A stretch of 64,000 nt of DNA from Sporolituus thermophilus DSM 23256. GTDB taxonomy: Bacteria; Bacillota; Negativicutes; Sporomusales; Thermosinaceae. The first letter of the stretch is position 1. Each line of letters starts with the position of its first letter. Both the position numbers and the translations under genes were made by a program. Of this stretch, positions 45,636-55,842 are shown one piece after another. The stretch covers positions 1-64,000 of the forward strand of contig NZ_FNBU01000002.1 of NCBI RefSeq assembly GCF_900102435.1, in the 5' to 3' direction. Under the pieces are notes generated by a model, which was not told the origin of the DNA, did not search any database, and worked only from the letters and a program-made list of their open reading frames with translations.

Positions 45636-45964
45636 TCATTTTTTTAAGATATAACGTCGGATAATAGCTAAATTCTGAAACACCCGTAACCCAAAAGCCA
45701 ATAACGCTACATAATATAAATCAATGCCTAAGCGGTCGCCAATATAAACTAGGCCAGCGGCCAGGAGAGCATTAGTAAAAAACCAGTAATAAATACCGTA
45801 TTATCAAATTTCTCCTCGATACCGGCCCGCAGTCCGCCAAAAACCGAGTCAAGCGAAGCCAGGAGGGCTACCGACATAAATTTTGCATACTCGGCAGGCA
45901 CGCTAATCGGGAACATTATTCCAATAATAAGGCCGATGACTAAACCGGCTACTGGCAGAATCAT
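45636..45964 (-). CDS. sbp: Small basic protein Sbp, split in two frames at a T TTT TTA site
   Basis: The zero frame runs from ATG at 45964 to a TAG at 45749 (71 residues) and has the DUF1290/Sbp N-terminal half: MILPVAGLVIGLIIGIMFPI, AEYAKFMSVALLASLDSVFGG, KFDNTVFITGF. Codons 61-63 are GGT TTT TTA. Re-reading one base back after TTA gives ACT AAT GCT CTC..., translating as TNALLAAGLVYIGDRLG and ending LAIIRRYILKK at the stop 45636-45638. The sum is 109 residues, the family's usual length with three membrane segments. Either programmed -1 frameshifting or polymerase slippage, a real mutation, or a one-base homopolymer error. Confidence 0.8.
45776..45782 (-). other. Slippery heptamer T TTT TTA in sbp
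   Basis: Codon phase GGT TTT TTA makes the heptamer X XXY YYZ in register, and a -1 step here restores the conserved Sbp frame exactly. Thirteen nucleotides after it GGCC-GCT-GGCC can fold (45752-45762), and GCCTA/TAGGC (45726-45730 with 45750-45754) is a possible second stem; neither is a strong stimulator. Confidence 0.6.
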
Positions 45965-46657
45965 TTATTTTTCACCGTCCTTTACCGGTTTCGCGTATTC
46001 GAAGCGAAAAGTCCCTTTATAAGCGGGAATAGTAATGTCATCCTGCCGTTTAATCGAAACCTGTATCCCCCAAAATTGCAGTGTTTCTACAACTCCTCCC
46101 CGCATTCTAAGAGCATTCTCCAGTGTTTTGGGATCACCAATAGCACGAATTTCATAAGGGGGCGAGTAACGGGTATTGTTTACCGATAAGGTTGGCCCGG
46201 CGCAACGAATTTCCGAAGTGGCAATCAGCCGTTGTTCATTAATCGACATGGCCTCGGCCCCCGCTGCCCATAATTCATTGATCACTTTCAAAATATCGTC
46301 ATCATGAATTAAGTAAAGATTCGGGTTTTCATTAGGTTTACTCGGACGCTTGCTATCGTCAATAGTTACGATGATGCCAGGACCGTGTAGCGCGACTACC
46401 CCTGCGCCCATCTTAATAAGTTCTGTTTCGCGGGAAGCGGCCTCCATCCCGGTAGCTTGACGGAGCTGATGAACTTCCTTCAGTAAAGCATCCCTCTCCT
46501 TTTCCGTCTGGATCAGACGTTGCGACAAGTCCTCAAGCCGTTGAAACGGAATGGTTGACCGAATGTCCTGGGTTGTACGAAACTGTACCGCAAGCATAAT
46601 GCCAAGGACTACGCAGACAAGGGCAATAGCGACCTGGCCTTGCTTAATTTGAAGCAA
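45965..46657 (-). CDS. DUF881 (YlxW/YlxX-like) division-cluster protein
   Basis: About 230 residues. N-terminal membrane segment (QVAIALVCVVLGIMLAVQF), a coiled coil (about 40-70), then the DUF881 domain with GPGIIVTIDDS, NELWAAGAEAMSINEQRL and the GDPKTLENAL helix. The start is taken at TTG 46657, close to the Shine-Dalgarno GAGGTGG; GTG at 46666 lies inside that motif. Between ftsQ and sbp as in other Firmicutes. Function not established. Confidence 0.85.
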   Translation of the reverse strand: MLQIKQGQVAIALVCVVLGIMLAVQFRTTQDIRSTIPFQRLEDLSQRLIQTEKERDALLKEVHQLRQATGMEAASRETELIKMGAGVVALHGPGIIVTIDDSKRPSKPNENPNLYLIHDDDILKVINELWAAGAEAMSINEQRLIATSEIRCAGPTLSVNNTRYSPPYEIRAIGDPKTLENALRMRGGVVETLQFWGIQVSIKRQDDITIPAYKGTFRFEYAKPVKDGEK

Positions 46658-46674
46658 AACAACCACCTCTGCTT

Positions 46675-47427
46675 TTACTGTTTAAATTTGATGAAAGGAG
46701 ACGCAAAATTAAGATCCACATAATCTACCGGCATGTTCCGCTGCTGAATTTCTGCCAGAATGTCGCGCGTCAGTTTGGCCTTTTCTTCTAAACGCTCGCC
46801 TTTGCCCACCCGGATACGTACAGAATTCACCGTATAAGCTATCATTTGGTCAGGCGACTGAATATTAAGCTCGGAAAGTTGGTTCAAGACCGGTTCGTCA
46901 AGGGCTGCCAGATAAGCGAGAGCGTTTTGTAGCGGTAGTGCATCCACCCGATCGCCAACATAAACATTGCCCAGCCGTATGCCAGTAATAATAGGCACAT
47001 TAACCTGGCGAAGATTTTTAAACGCAGCCAACACTACGCCCTGCTTGTCTATCTGAACAAAACCATAGCTACTGGCTACATAGGCCAACGGCAGCCGCTC
47101 CTTAACATTAATAATAATTGTAGTAGGAAACTGGCGCGTAACTTCGACCTCGGCAATCCTGAGGTCGTTTTTTAACCGTTCCTGAATGTCACCGGTATGA
47201 AGCCGGAAAATATTAATACGTTCAGGAATACCGGCAATGCGGTAAATGTCGTCTACCGCAACATATTTATTACCTTGTACAACTACAGAACCAACGGTAA
47301 AGTAGGTGGAGTTAACAAAAAGAAAAGCCGTTAGCAGCGCTAATAGCGCCAGCAGCAAAATAATAAACCCCCGCGCAGTCGTAGACTTAGCGTCGCGGGC
47401 CGCTGTGACCCTTTCCGATGTTCGCAA
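46675..47427 (-). CDS. ftsQ: Cell-division protein FtsQ/DivIB
   Basis: 250 residues from a TTG start at 47427 (AGAGGTGGG 7 nt before it). Single N-terminal membrane helix (about 20-40), POTRA domain (YFTVGSVVVQGNKYVAVDDI, in part) and FtsQ/DivIB beta domain. The longer open frame adds 32 residues that do not look like a division protein. Assembles with FtsL and DivIC at the septum. Confidence 0.9.
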   Translation of the reverse strand: MRTSERVTAARDAKSTTARGFIILLLALLALLTAFLFVNSTYFTVGSVVVQGNKYVAVDDIYRIAGIPERINIFRLHTGDIQERLKNDLRIAEVEVTRQFPTTIIINVKERLPLAYVASSYGFVQIDKQGVVLAAFKNLRQVNVPIITGIRLGNVYVGDRVDALPLQNALAYLAALDEPVLNQLSELNIQSPDQMIAYTVNSVRIRVGKGERLEEKAKLTRDILAEIQQRNMPVDYVDLNFASPFIKFKQ

Positions 47428-47523
47428 TTTTCGACCCACCTCTTGTTCTTGGGGCTTTAACGTCTCCGAAGTAATTATACACCATGTTATTTCATAAGAT
47501 AAACTAAAAAATAAAGGCAGCAC

Positions 47524-48474
47524 TTACGGCTGCCTGGAAATCCTTTCCTCTTTGGCTAGTAAAAGTATCCGTTCGCATAAATCAGCGAAAGATATGCCGG
47601 CAGCGGCTGCCGCCTTCGGTACAAGACTGGTCGCCGTCATTCCCGGGACTGTATTGACCTCCAGTACATAAGGATTATTTTCATCGTCCAGCATAATATC
47701 GACGCGAGCCACACCGCGGCAACCGAGGAGGTTAAAAGCGGCAACGGCCGCCTGCCGCACCCGTTCAGCCGCATTATCATTAATTCGCGCGGGAATTATG
47801 TACTCGGTCGTTCCTTTAGTGTATTTTGAATGATAGTCGTAGCGGCCGGAGCGAGGCACAATCTCGATAATCGGCAAAACTTCAAGCGGTTTTCCGCCCA
47901 GTATGGCAACCGTCAATTCCGTGCCCTTTATAAAATTTTCTACCACGATACAGTCGCTGTAGCGGAAGGCCTCAGCGACAGCGGCTTGAACTTGACTTTC
48001 TTCCTCGACAATTACCACACCAATGCTCGACCCCTGGGCGGCAGCTTTTACAACCAAAGGAAGTGAGAATTTTTGCATGATTTCGACAGGCAAGTTCCGT
48101 TTAGCATCAGACTTGGTATAAAATTCGGCCCGTGGTGTGGGTATACCGGCCGCCTGAAATAACCGTTTGGAAATGCTTTTATCCATAGCCAGAGCACTGG
48201 CCAGCACGCCCGAGCCTGTATAAGGTATGCCTAAAAGATCTAAAGCTCCTTGCAGAGCTCCGTCTTCGCCAAATTTACCATGAATGGCGTTAAAAACAAA
48301 CGTGACGCCATTTTCCCGCAATTGCTCCAAAAACCGCGGAGGATCCAGGTCAATGCCCACTGCATCGTAACCTTTCTCCCGTAAAGCGCCCAGTATCGCC
48401 CTCCCCGTATTTAAAGATACTTCCCGTTCAGTTGAAGGTCCTCCCATCAGCACGCCAATTTTTTCCCTTTCCAA
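47524..48474 (-). CDS. ddl: D-alanine--D-alanine ligase
   Basis: 316 residues from a TTG start. ATP-grasp enzyme making D-Ala-D-Ala for peptidoglycan. VLMGGPSTEREVSLNTG at the N-terminus, IPYTGSGVLASALAMDK, ATP-binding loop QGSSIGV and the C-terminal LEVNTVPGMT. It follows murA by 12 nt. Confidence 0.95.
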   Translation of the reverse strand: MEREKIGVLMGGPSTEREVSLNTGRAILGALREKGYDAVGIDLDPPRFLEQLRENGVTFVFNAIHGKFGEDGALQGALDLLGIPYTGSGVLASALAMDKSISKRLFQAAGIPTPRAEFYTKSDAKRNLPVEIMQKFSLPLVVKAAAQGSSIGVVIVEEESQVQAAVAEAFRYSDCIVVENFIKGTELTVAILGGKPLEVLPIIEIVPRSGRYDYHSKYTKGTTEYIIPARINDNAAERVRQAAVAAFNLLGCRGVARVDIMLDDENNPYVLEVNTVPGMTATSLVPKAAAAAGISFADLCERILLLAKEERISRQP

Positions 48475-48486
48475 AACACAATCCCC

Positions 48487-49740
48487 CTAATCGCAGTTTT
48501 GCCTAACGATCCGTGCGCCTAAAGCCTGGAGCTTTCGTTCCAATCCGTCATAACCTCGATCGATGTGGTATATGTGTTCGATTTCCGATATTCCTTCCGC
48601 CGCCAGTGCAGCGATAACCAGCGCCGCGCCGGCACGCAGGTCGGGGGCAGCAACGATAGCCCCAGTTAGTTTGGGCACGCCTCTGATAATGGCGGTCCGT
48701 CCTTCTACCTTTATTTTAGCACCCATGCGTGTCAATTCATCTACATGCTTGAACCGGTTTTCAAAAATTGTCTCAGTAATAATACTCGTTCCTTTGGCAA
48801 TAGTCAGTAGTGATAAAATAGGCGCCTGCAGGTCAGTAGGAAAACCGGGGTGCGGCAGCGTCTTAATATCGACACCGCGTAAATCCCCTGGCTTAACACG
48901 AATATAACGCCTGCCTATTTCTATTTGGACGCCAATTTCTTGCAGTTTATCGGTAACGGAAAACAAAAACTCAGGAAGGATATTATCAACAACTACATCG
49001 CCACGAGTCATCGCTCCCGCCACTAAATATGTACCGGCCTCAATCCGGTCCGGAATTACCGTGTGCTCGGTAGCGGTAAGTTTTGGTACACCGTCAATCC
49101 TGATTGTATCTGTTCCTGCACCGCTGATTTTAGCACCCATTCTATTTAGGAAATTCTGTAGATCAACAATTTCCGGTTCACGGGCCGCATTGCGAATAAC
49201 TGTCGTTCCTTTCGCTAGGGCTGCAGCCATCATGGCGTTTTCGGTAGCGCCCACGCTGGGAAAATCAAAGTGAATTTCACCCCCAGCCAGCTCGGCGGCT
49301 TCAGCAATAATAAAGCCGAAACTTTCTTTTATGTTTGTTCCAATTTTCTCCAAGGCCTTAATGTGCAGATTGATAGGCCGCGGCCCAATGGTACAACCTC
49401 CAGGATAGGATAGACGCACCTTGCGAAACCGCCCGAGCAGCGGCCCCATAAGAAACACGGAAGCTCGCATTTCCCGCATTAGGTGTTCAGGAACTTCCAT
49501 GTGATTGATAGATGTTGTGTCAATTATAAGTGTGTTTCCTTCTCTGACAATTTTTGCTCCCAATAAAGTCAGGATATCTTGCATTACCTTAATATCACGC
49601 AAATTAGGCACGCCATGGACCACGCTTACGCCAGAGCAGAGAAGCGTCGCTGCCATAATCGGCAAGGTGGCGTTTTTAGCCCCGCTAATTGTAACCTGTC
49701 CGCATAGTTGTACTTCTCCTTCGACGACAAACTTTTCCAC
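48487..49740 (-). CDS. murA: UDP-N-acetylglucosamine 1-carboxyvinyltransferase MurA
   Basis: 417 residues from GTG at 49740 (GGGAGGG then 6 nt); ATG at 49746 is possible but abuts the Shine-Dalgarno site. First committed step of peptidoglycan synthesis: adds enolpyruvate to UDP-GlcNAc. The fosfomycin-target cysteine is present in YPGGCTIGPRPI, so no natural Cys-to-Asp resistance change is seen; AGTYLVAGAMT and FPTDLQAPI are other family blocks. Here it takes the place between murC and ddl where murB often lies. Confidence 0.95.
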   Translation of the reverse strand: MEKFVVEGEVQLCGQVTISGAKNATLPIMAATLLCSGVSVVHGVPNLRDIKVMQDILTLLGAKIVREGNTLIIDTTSINHMEVPEHLMREMRASVFLMGPLLGRFRKVRLSYPGGCTIGPRPINLHIKALEKIGTNIKESFGFIIAEAAELAGGEIHFDFPSVGATENAMMAAALAKGTTVIRNAAREPEIVDLQNFLNRMGAKISGAGTDTIRIDGVPKLTATEHTVIPDRIEAGTYLVAGAMTRGDVVVDNILPEFLFSVTDKLQEIGVQIEIGRRYIRVKPGDLRGVDIKTLPHPGFPTDLQAPILSLLTIAKGTSIITETIFENRFKHVDELTRMGAKIKVEGRTAIIRGVPKLTGAIVAAPDLRAGAALVIAALAAEGISEIEHIYHIDRGYDGLERKLQALGARIVRQNCD

Positions 49741-49798
49741 TGTCATCCCTCCCAGAAAAGTACAATCACCCGTCACAGCATTGCAGACAGTACTAAGG

Positions 49799-51181
49799 TT
49801 ATAAATTTGCGGCATTTAATTTTTCTACTAGTTCTTCCCCTATTTTGTATATATTTCCTGCGCCCATCGTTATAATTAAATCACCTGGTTCGGCAATTTC
49901 TGCAAGATAACGTGCAATATTATTGCGATCGGGAATATACGTCACTAGTCGGTTGGTCTGGCGCTCAACCTCCTCCTTGATGACTTCTCCCGTAATTCCA
50001 GGTATGGGTTTTTCCCCTGCGGGATAAATATCTGTAAGAACTAAAATATCGGCCGGCTCGAAGGCGCGCCCAAATTCGCTACGCAAAAATTTAGTGCGTG
50101 AATAACGGTGCGGCTGAAACACGCATATCAGACGTTTTGGGTGCATTTCCCTGGCAGCCAAAAGAGTAGTGATAATTTCCGTTGGATGGTGAGCATAATC
50201 ATCGACTACCCAAATGCCGTTAACACGACCCTTAGTCTGAAACCGGCGTTTCGCCCCAAAAAATGAGGCAAGCCCATCAGCGACCTGTGAAAAAGTAAGC
50301 CCTACATGCAGGCCAACGGCAAGGGCCGCCAGCGAATTGGCCACATTATGCCTGCCCGGAACATTCAACCGAATGGTGCCGAGAAGTTCATCATGACGAT
50401 AAGCGTCATAAATTATGGCAGGTCCCTGCACCCTTATGTCACGCGCCGTAAATTCGGCGTCATGATTAATAGCGTAGGATATGTAGGGTCGATCCAGGGA
50501 AGCAGCAATATCCCGTATATAGGAATTGTCAAAGCAAAGTACTGCCAGACCGTCCTTAGGGGGGATCTTATGGAGAAATTCCTTAAACGTAAAGAGGATG
50601 TTTTCCATGGTCTCATAAAAATCCATATGGTCGTTTTCAATATTCGTCACCACCGCTAGTCGCGGTGCTAATTTTAAAAACGAACCATCGCTTTCATCTG
50701 CTTCGGCCACAAGGTATCTGCCTTTGCCGTACTTGGCATTCCCGCCGAAATACTCAAGTTCACCCCCGATTAATACTGTAGGATCTAGGCCTGCCTTTTC
50801 CAGCACAAGAGCGATCATCGACGTCGTGGTTGTTTTACCATGGGCGCCGGCTATGGCAATCCCTTCGCGCTCGGCCATCAATGCAGCTACAATGTCAGCC
50901 CGATGAAAAATTTTAAGTTCCTGTTCACGGGCAGCACGGACTTCCGGGTTGCTCTCGGGAATAGCGCTGGAGACCACGATGGCCTCAACATCCCTAATGT
51001 TTTCGCTACGATGACCAATAAAAACTTTGGCCCCCATTTGCTCAAGTTTGCGCGTAGTTTCTGACTGGTTAATATCTGAGCCTGATATTTGATAATTCAT
51101 GGCAAGCAGCACGGTGGCAATAGCGCTCATGCCCGCGCCACCAATACCAACAAAATGAATTTTTTTTAGACCCTCGAGCAA
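49799..51181 (-). CDS. murC: UDP-N-acetylmuramate--L-alanine ligase
   Basis: 460 residues, TTG start with GGGGAG 6 nt before it. Adds the first amino acid to UDP-MurNAc. GIGGAGMSAIA is the N-terminal nucleotide loop; AGAHGKTTTTSM is the ATP loop; EADESDGSFL and DDYAHHPTEI identify MurC. Confidence 0.96.
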   Translation of the reverse strand: MLEGLKKIHFVGIGGAGMSAIATVLLAMNYQISGSDINQSETTRKLEQMGAKVFIGHRSENIRDVEAIVVSSAIPESNPEVRAAREQELKIFHRADIVAALMAEREGIAIAGAHGKTTTTSMIALVLEKAGLDPTVLIGGELEYFGGNAKYGKGRYLVAEADESDGSFLKLAPRLAVVTNIENDHMDFYETMENILFTFKEFLHKIPPKDGLAVLCFDNSYIRDIAASLDRPYISYAINHDAEFTARDIRVQGPAIIYDAYRHDELLGTIRLNVPGRHNVANSLAALAVGLHVGLTFSQVADGLASFFGAKRRFQTKGRVNGIWVVDDYAHHPTEIITTLLAAREMHPKRLICVFQPHRYSRTKFLRSEFGRAFEPADILVLTDIYPAGEKPIPGITGEVIKEEVERQTNRLVTYIPDRNNIARYLAEIAEPGDLIITMGAGNIYKIGEELVEKLNAANL

Positions 51182-51250
51182 ATATGTTCTCCCCTTTCTC
51201 GCTCACCCTTCAGCGTATCTCATTGTATGCGCCACCCGGCTAGGGTGTGA

Positions 51251-52372
51251 CTATTCCGGTAATGGGCGAACCAATGACAAAGCCAACTTGGCAATATCAT
51301 CCGCCGCCTGTGGACGGCCTAACCTTCTGCTGGCCTGTCCCATAGCACGGAGTTTTTCTGGACAAGCAACTAAATCGGCAATAGTATTAACTAACTTTTC
51401 CCCCGTCAGTTCACTGTCACGAATAACAATTGCTGCCCCATTTTTTTCGAGAACCCGGGCATTATATTCCTGATGGTTTTCAGCCGCATAGGGATAAGGA
51501 ATAAGGATGGCGGGAACTCCACGAGCCGTGACTTCGGCAAGACCAATTGCCCCTGCCCTGAATACGACGAGGTCGGCGACTGCCAAAGCAAGTGGCATGT
51601 TATAAAGATACGGTTTAATGATAATATTTCCAGATTTGGGAATTTCTATACCAGCCTGTTTAATCTTGCCAACTATGCTATTATAATCGCTTTGTCCTGT
51701 GACATGCAAGATTTGAATTTTATTGTCGCCGCTAAAGCGGCGGTAAACGTCCAGCATGGCTGTGTTTATACTGCGTGCGCCCCGACTTCCCCCGGCAACC
51801 AGCACGGTAATTTTATTATTTTCAAATCCGAAGGCAGTCAGACCTTCGCTGCGTGTAGCCGACATCACTTCTGGCCTTATCGGGTTGCCGGTAAAAACAG
51901 TTTTGTCTGGTCGAGAAAAATGCTTGGCCGCTTCCTCATAACCGACAGCAATTTTGTTTACAAAACGGGCTAAAATCCGATTCGTGATACCCGGTATGAC
52001 ATTTTGCTCCTGAATTATAGTAGGAATGCGCATCAGGCTTGCCGCCAACAGTACCGGACCACACACATATCCGCCAGTACCAATTACAATATCAGGACAA
52101 AAACTCTTCACAATTTGCCGCGCCTGCCAGAGACTGCCGACCGTCTGAAAAATTGTCCTGACGTTATTCCAGGACAGACGCCGCTCTAGTCCTCTCACGT
52201 CGATAGTTGTTAACCGAAAACCTTCCTTGGGAATAATATCGGCTTCCAGCCCCTGCTTAGTACCGACGAAAAGAAATTCGCTCCCCGGTGCGAGCTTGGC
52301 AATTGCCCTTGCGATAGTAATGGCGGGGTAGATGTGACCACCTGTGCCCCCGCCCGATAAAATGATGCGCAT
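51251..52372 (-). CDS. murG: Lipid II synthase MurG
   Basis: 373 residues. Transfers GlcNAc to lipid I on the inner membrane surface. GGGTGGHIYPAI at the N-terminus, GGSRGARSIN, and RAGAIGLAEVTARGVPAILIP (in part) in the GT-B C-domain. Start at 52372 follows GAGGTG. Confidence 0.96.
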   Translation of the reverse strand: MRIILSGGGTGGHIYPAITIARAIAKLAPGSEFLFVGTKQGLEADIIPKEGFRLTTIDVRGLERRLSWNNVRTIFQTVGSLWQARQIVKSFCPDIVIGTGGYVCGPVLLAASLMRIPTIIQEQNVIPGITNRILARFVNKIAVGYEEAAKHFSRPDKTVFTGNPIRPEVMSATRSEGLTAFGFENNKITVLVAGGSRGARSINTAMLDVYRRFSGDNKIQILHVTGQSDYNSIVGKIKQAGIEIPKSGNIIIKPYLYNMPLALAVADLVVFRAGAIGLAEVTARGVPAILIPYPYAAENHQEYNARVLEKNGAAIVIRDSELTGEKLVNTIADLVACPEKLRAMGQASRRLGRPQAADDIAKLALSLVRPLPE

Positions 52373-52383
52373 ATGAAAACACC

Positions 52384-53487
52384 TCATTTCAAATTGACAT
52401 GCCGTGAAATATTCAATAACACGCCTATACCGGCCAAAGTAAAAATTAAGGCTGATCCGCCAAAACTGATAAACGGCAGCGGAATGCCTGTCACCGGCAT
52501 GGACGCCGTAACAACAGCGATATTCATTAGCGCTTGTAATACTATCATGGTTGTAATCCCGGCCGCAAGCATGCTGCCATAGATGTCTGGCGCCAAAATC
52601 GCAATACGAAAACCACGCCAGGCAAATAAAAAGAACAGAATTATAACCGTGACAGTACCAATGAACCCAAGTTCTTCGCCCAAAATGGCAAAGATAAAGT
52701 CAGTATGCGGTTCAGGTAAATACAAAAACTTTTCCCGGCTGCGACCAAGACCTACCCCAAACAGTCCCCCTGAACCCAAAGCGTAAAGCGACTGGATAAT
52801 ATGGTACCCGGAATTCAGGGGATCGGCCCAAGGGTCGCTGAATGCCAGCAGTCGCCGGAGCCGATAGGGCTCGACAATAATCGCAACCACAATACCTACG
52901 ACGCCGGCTATGCCGAGGGATGCGAGATGCGAAATTTTGGCTCCCGCCGCAAACAGCAGGATAAATACTGTTCCACCGATTACCAAGGCTGTTCCCAGGT
53001 CAGGCTCTTTCAAAATTAAACCAAAAACAAGCAGTAACAGCAGAAGATGCGGGCTAATGCCGCGCATGAAGCTGGTAATTTTATCCTGGTACTTGGACAA
53101 GCTATGGGCGCAGAACATAACCATACTTAGTTTAGCAATTTCCGAAGGCTGCAGATAAAACGAGCCGAAACCCAACCACCGGCGAGCACCGTTGACAACT
53201 TTGCCCAAGCCGGGAATTAAAACCAGTACCAACAGGATAATTGTCAAAACAAGAATAGGTTTTGATAGGTTTCGCCAAACATGATAATCCACGTTCAGAG
53301 CCGCGAACATGAAAATAAGCCCCAATGTCGTCCATAACAATTGCCGCTTAAGAAAATAGTAGCTGTCGCTGAAATTGACATAGGCGGATATAGCGCTAGA
53401 GCTGTAGACCATGACAATGCCCAGACTTAATAAACCGATAACGGCAAAAAAAAGAACAAAGTCCGGCGATTTCGGTCTTGCCACCAA
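52384..53487 (-). CDS. ftsW: SEDS-family lipid II polymerase, FtsW/SpoVE type
   Basis: 367 residues with about ten membrane segments. SEDS glycosyltransferase working with the class B PBP upstream. GFGSFYLQPSEIAKLSMV, KEPDLGTALV, the conserved SRLGRSREKF-like GLGRSREKFLYLPEPHTDFIFA block and GIPLPFISFGGSAL (all in part). TTG or GTG start. FtsW and SpoVE cannot be separated by sequence; only one is in this cluster. Confidence 0.9.
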   Translation of the reverse strand: MVARPKSPDFVLFFAVIGLLSLGIVMVYSSSAISAYVNFSDSYYFLKRQLLWTTLGLIFMFAALNVDYHVWRNLSKPILVLTIILLVLVLIPGLGKVVNGARRWLGFGSFYLQPSEIAKLSMVMFCAHSLSKYQDKITSFMRGISPHLLLLLLVFGLILKEPDLGTALVIGGTVFILLFAAGAKISHLASLGIAGVVGIVVAIIVEPYRLRRLLAFSDPWADPLNSGYHIIQSLYALGSGGLFGVGLGRSREKFLYLPEPHTDFIFAILGEELGFIGTVTVIILFFLFAWRGFRIAILAPDIYGSMLAAGITTMIVLQALMNIAVVTASMPVTGIPLPFISFGGSALIFTLAGIGVLLNISRHVNLK

Positions 53488-53498
53488 ATTAATCCCCC

Positions 53499-54848
53499 CT
53501 ATTTCAACTGGCGAACCAACTCCTTAAAGACTCTCCCCCGCTCCTCATAGTTATTAAACATATCATAACTGGCACAGGCCGGCGATAAGAGGACCACTTG
53601 CGGCGGCTGGGCCAGCCTATGGGCCAGTGTAACCGCATCTTCGAATTTATCAACTAAATGAATATTCGCAACGCCATGGGCCGCTGCCGCCTGATAAAAG
53701 CGTTCTTGAGCCTCACCAAGTAAAATTAAATGGTCGACCTTTTGCTTTGCTAGCTCCATAAACTCCGTGAGATCAGTTTTTTTGTCTCGACCACCGGCGA
53801 TGAGAATAATATGGCCGTCAAACGCCTCAAGCGCCTTGATAGCGGATTCCGGGTTAGTGGCTTTTGAGTCGTTATAGTAACGAACGCCCCTTATCTCCGC
53901 CACAGGCTCAATGCGGTGTTCTACCCCTGTAAACGTTCGGAGAACGGCGCCGATCGCGCCGGCATCAGCACCGGCTAAAAAAGCGACACAGCTTGCGGCT
54001 AATGCATTTTCCACATTATGAGCACCAAAGAGTTTCATTTCTTTTACCGGACAAATAGCTTCCGTTTTTCCTTCCCAACACATAACAATAGTCCCGTTTT
54101 CCAAGCGAGCGCCCGTGCTCAACCTGGCTTTGCGACTGAAAAAGACCGCTTGGGAAGGCGCCTTTTCCGCCATATCCCGCACCAGCGGATCGTCGTAATT
54201 AAGGACTAGATAGTCATCCGGCCTTTGATTCCGAAAGATGCGCTCCTTCATTGCTTTGTAATTTTCCAGCGAGCGGTGCCGGTCAAGATGGTCGGGAGTA
54301 ATATTTAAAACGGCGGCAATATGCGGTTTAAAATCAACAATGCCCTCCAGTTGAAAACTAGAGATTTCCGCAACCACAATGCCGTGCTCAGAAATTCCCG
54401 CAACCTCTTGCGATAAAGCCAGACCGATGTTGCCGCCTACTACTGTTTCCCGGCCCGCGGCTTTAAGCATCTCACCCACTAGCGTCGTGGTCGTAGTCTT
54501 ACCGTTTGTGCCGGTAATAGCAATTATGGGAGCCGAGCAAAGGCGGTACGCCACCTCGATTTCACTCATGACCGGTATGCCTCGAACTTGAGCGGCTTCC
54601 ACCAAAGGGTCATAAATAGATACACCGGGCGAGAGAACAAGTAAGTCGACTCCTGTTAGCAAACTTTCATCCTGACGTCCCAGCTCGAGCCGAATACCGG
54701 CAGCGCGTAATGCCGCAAACTCTGGTTTTTCAGCCGCTTTAGCATCGCTTAAAGTAACATAAGCCCCGAGCCGGCGTAGCACCTGCGCTACCGATATACC
54801 GCTTACGCCTGCGCCCAATACCGCAATGTTCATGCCAGCAAAAGTCAT
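53499..54848 (-). CDS. murD: UDP-N-acetylmuramoylalanine--D-glutamate ligase
   Basis: 449 residues. Third ligase of the stem peptide. [15 protein letters not shown] at the N-terminus; ATP loop [27 protein letters not shown]. It overlaps mraY by 4 nt (GGAGG before the ATG inside the mraY end). Confidence 0.96.
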   Translation of the reverse strand: MTFAGMNIAVLGAGVSGISVAQVLRRLGAYVTLSDAKAAEKPEFAALRAAGIRLELGRQDESLLTGVDLLVLSPGVSIYDPLVEAAQVRGIPVMSEIEVAYRLCSAPIIAITGTNGKTTTTTLVGEMLKAAGRETVVGGNIGLALSQEVAGISEHGIVVAEISSFQLEGIVDFKPHIAAVLNITPDHLDRHRSLENYKAMKERIFRNQRPDDYLVLNYDDPLVRDMAEKAPSQAVFFSRKARLSTGARLENGTIVMCWEGKTEAICPVKEMKLFGAHNVENALAASCVAFLAGADAGAIGAVLRTFTGVEHRIEPVAEIRGVRYYNDSKATNPESAIKALEAFDGHIILIAGGRDKKTDLTEFMELAKQKVDHLILLGEAQERFYQAAAAHGVANIHLVDKFEDAVTLAHRLAQPPQVVLLSPACASYDMFNNYEERGRVFKELVRQLK

Positions 54849-55825
54849 AGCTTAATTCCTCCTGTACGGCTTAACGCCAAAACTACCAATGCCAGAGCGG
54901 CAAACAGCGTTCCTACCAGCCAAAAAACAGTTACTACTTTCGTTTCCGACCAACCGGACAGTTCAAAATGATGATGAATAGGACTCATTTTAAAAACACG
55001 TTTTCCCGTAGATTTAAACGAGATGACTTGAATGATTACCGACAGGGCTTCAATGACAAAAATTCCACCTACCAGAACAAGCAGCAGTTCCGTTTTCGTC
55101 AGTACGGCCACCGCCGCCAAGGCGCCGCCAAGAGCCAGCGACCCCGTATCACCCATAAATACTTGGGCGGGGTGAATGTTATAACGTAGAAAACCCAACG
55201 TGGCTCCAGCCAGGGCAACGCAGAAAATAGCCAGGTCGGACTTACCAAAGGCCATCGCGATTACAGCATAAGCCATAGCTGCTACCGTTGTGGTACCGGC
55301 GGCCAGACCGTCCAGTCCGTCCGTCAAATTAACGGCATTTGTCGTTCCTACCAGTACCAGAAAAATTAGTACATAATACAAAGGCCCAAAATCAATATTA
55401 ATGCCTGTTACCGGCACCCATAAATCAGTCCCCCGCCCGAAATAAGTACTGGCAATATAGGCAAGGGCAATAGCCATAACGATTTGTCCCAACAGCTTTT
55501 GCCGGGCTTTAAGACCCAGTGACCGTTTGCGGACCACTTTAATAAAATCGTCAACAAAGCCAATAACGCCGTGCCCTACCGTTACAAATAGGGCTAACCA
55601 TACTTCAGCGCTTTCTCCGGCGAAGACCAGGGTCGGCACAATCAGCGCCGCGAGAATAATCACTCCACCCATTGTTGGCGTCCCGGCCTTGGCGTAATGA
55701 CGCTGCGGCCCTTCTTCCCGAATGCTCTGTCCAAACTTTAAGCGTCGCAGTACGGGAATGACAAGCGGTCCAACTGCCAGCGCTATAACAAAAGCTATCC
55801 CTGCGGCGTACAACAATTCTTGCAT
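54845..55825 (-). CDS. mraY: Phospho-N-acetylmuramoyl-pentapeptide transferase
   Basis: 326 residues, ten membrane segments. Makes lipid [20 protein letters not shown] with the Mg-binding aspartates, [14 protein letters not shown] and the [12 protein letters not shown] motif near residue 280. Confidence 0.96.
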   Translation of the reverse strand: MQELLYAAGIAFVIALAVGPLVIPVLRRLKFGQSIREEGPQRHYAKAGTPTMGGVIILAALIVPTLVFAGESAEVWLALFVTVGHGVIGFVDDFIKVVRKRSLGLKARQKLLGQIVMAIALAYIASTYFGRGTDLWVPVTGINIDFGPLYYVLIFLVLVGTTNAVNLTDGLDGLAAGTTTVAAMAYAVIAMAFGKSDLAIFCVALAGATLGFLRYNIHPAQVFMGDTGSLALGGALAAVAVLTKTELLLVLVGGIFVIEALSVIIQVISFKSTGKRVFKMSPIHHHFELSGWSETKVVTVFWLVGTLFAALALVVLALSRTGGIKL

Positions 55826-55842
55826 GGTAATCCTCCCCGATA

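Noticed and set aside
45749-45964. Sbp as a genuinely shortened 71-residue protein
   Set aside because: The remainder of the conserved family is intact one frame away, so calling it simply a short gene ignores the obvious continuation.
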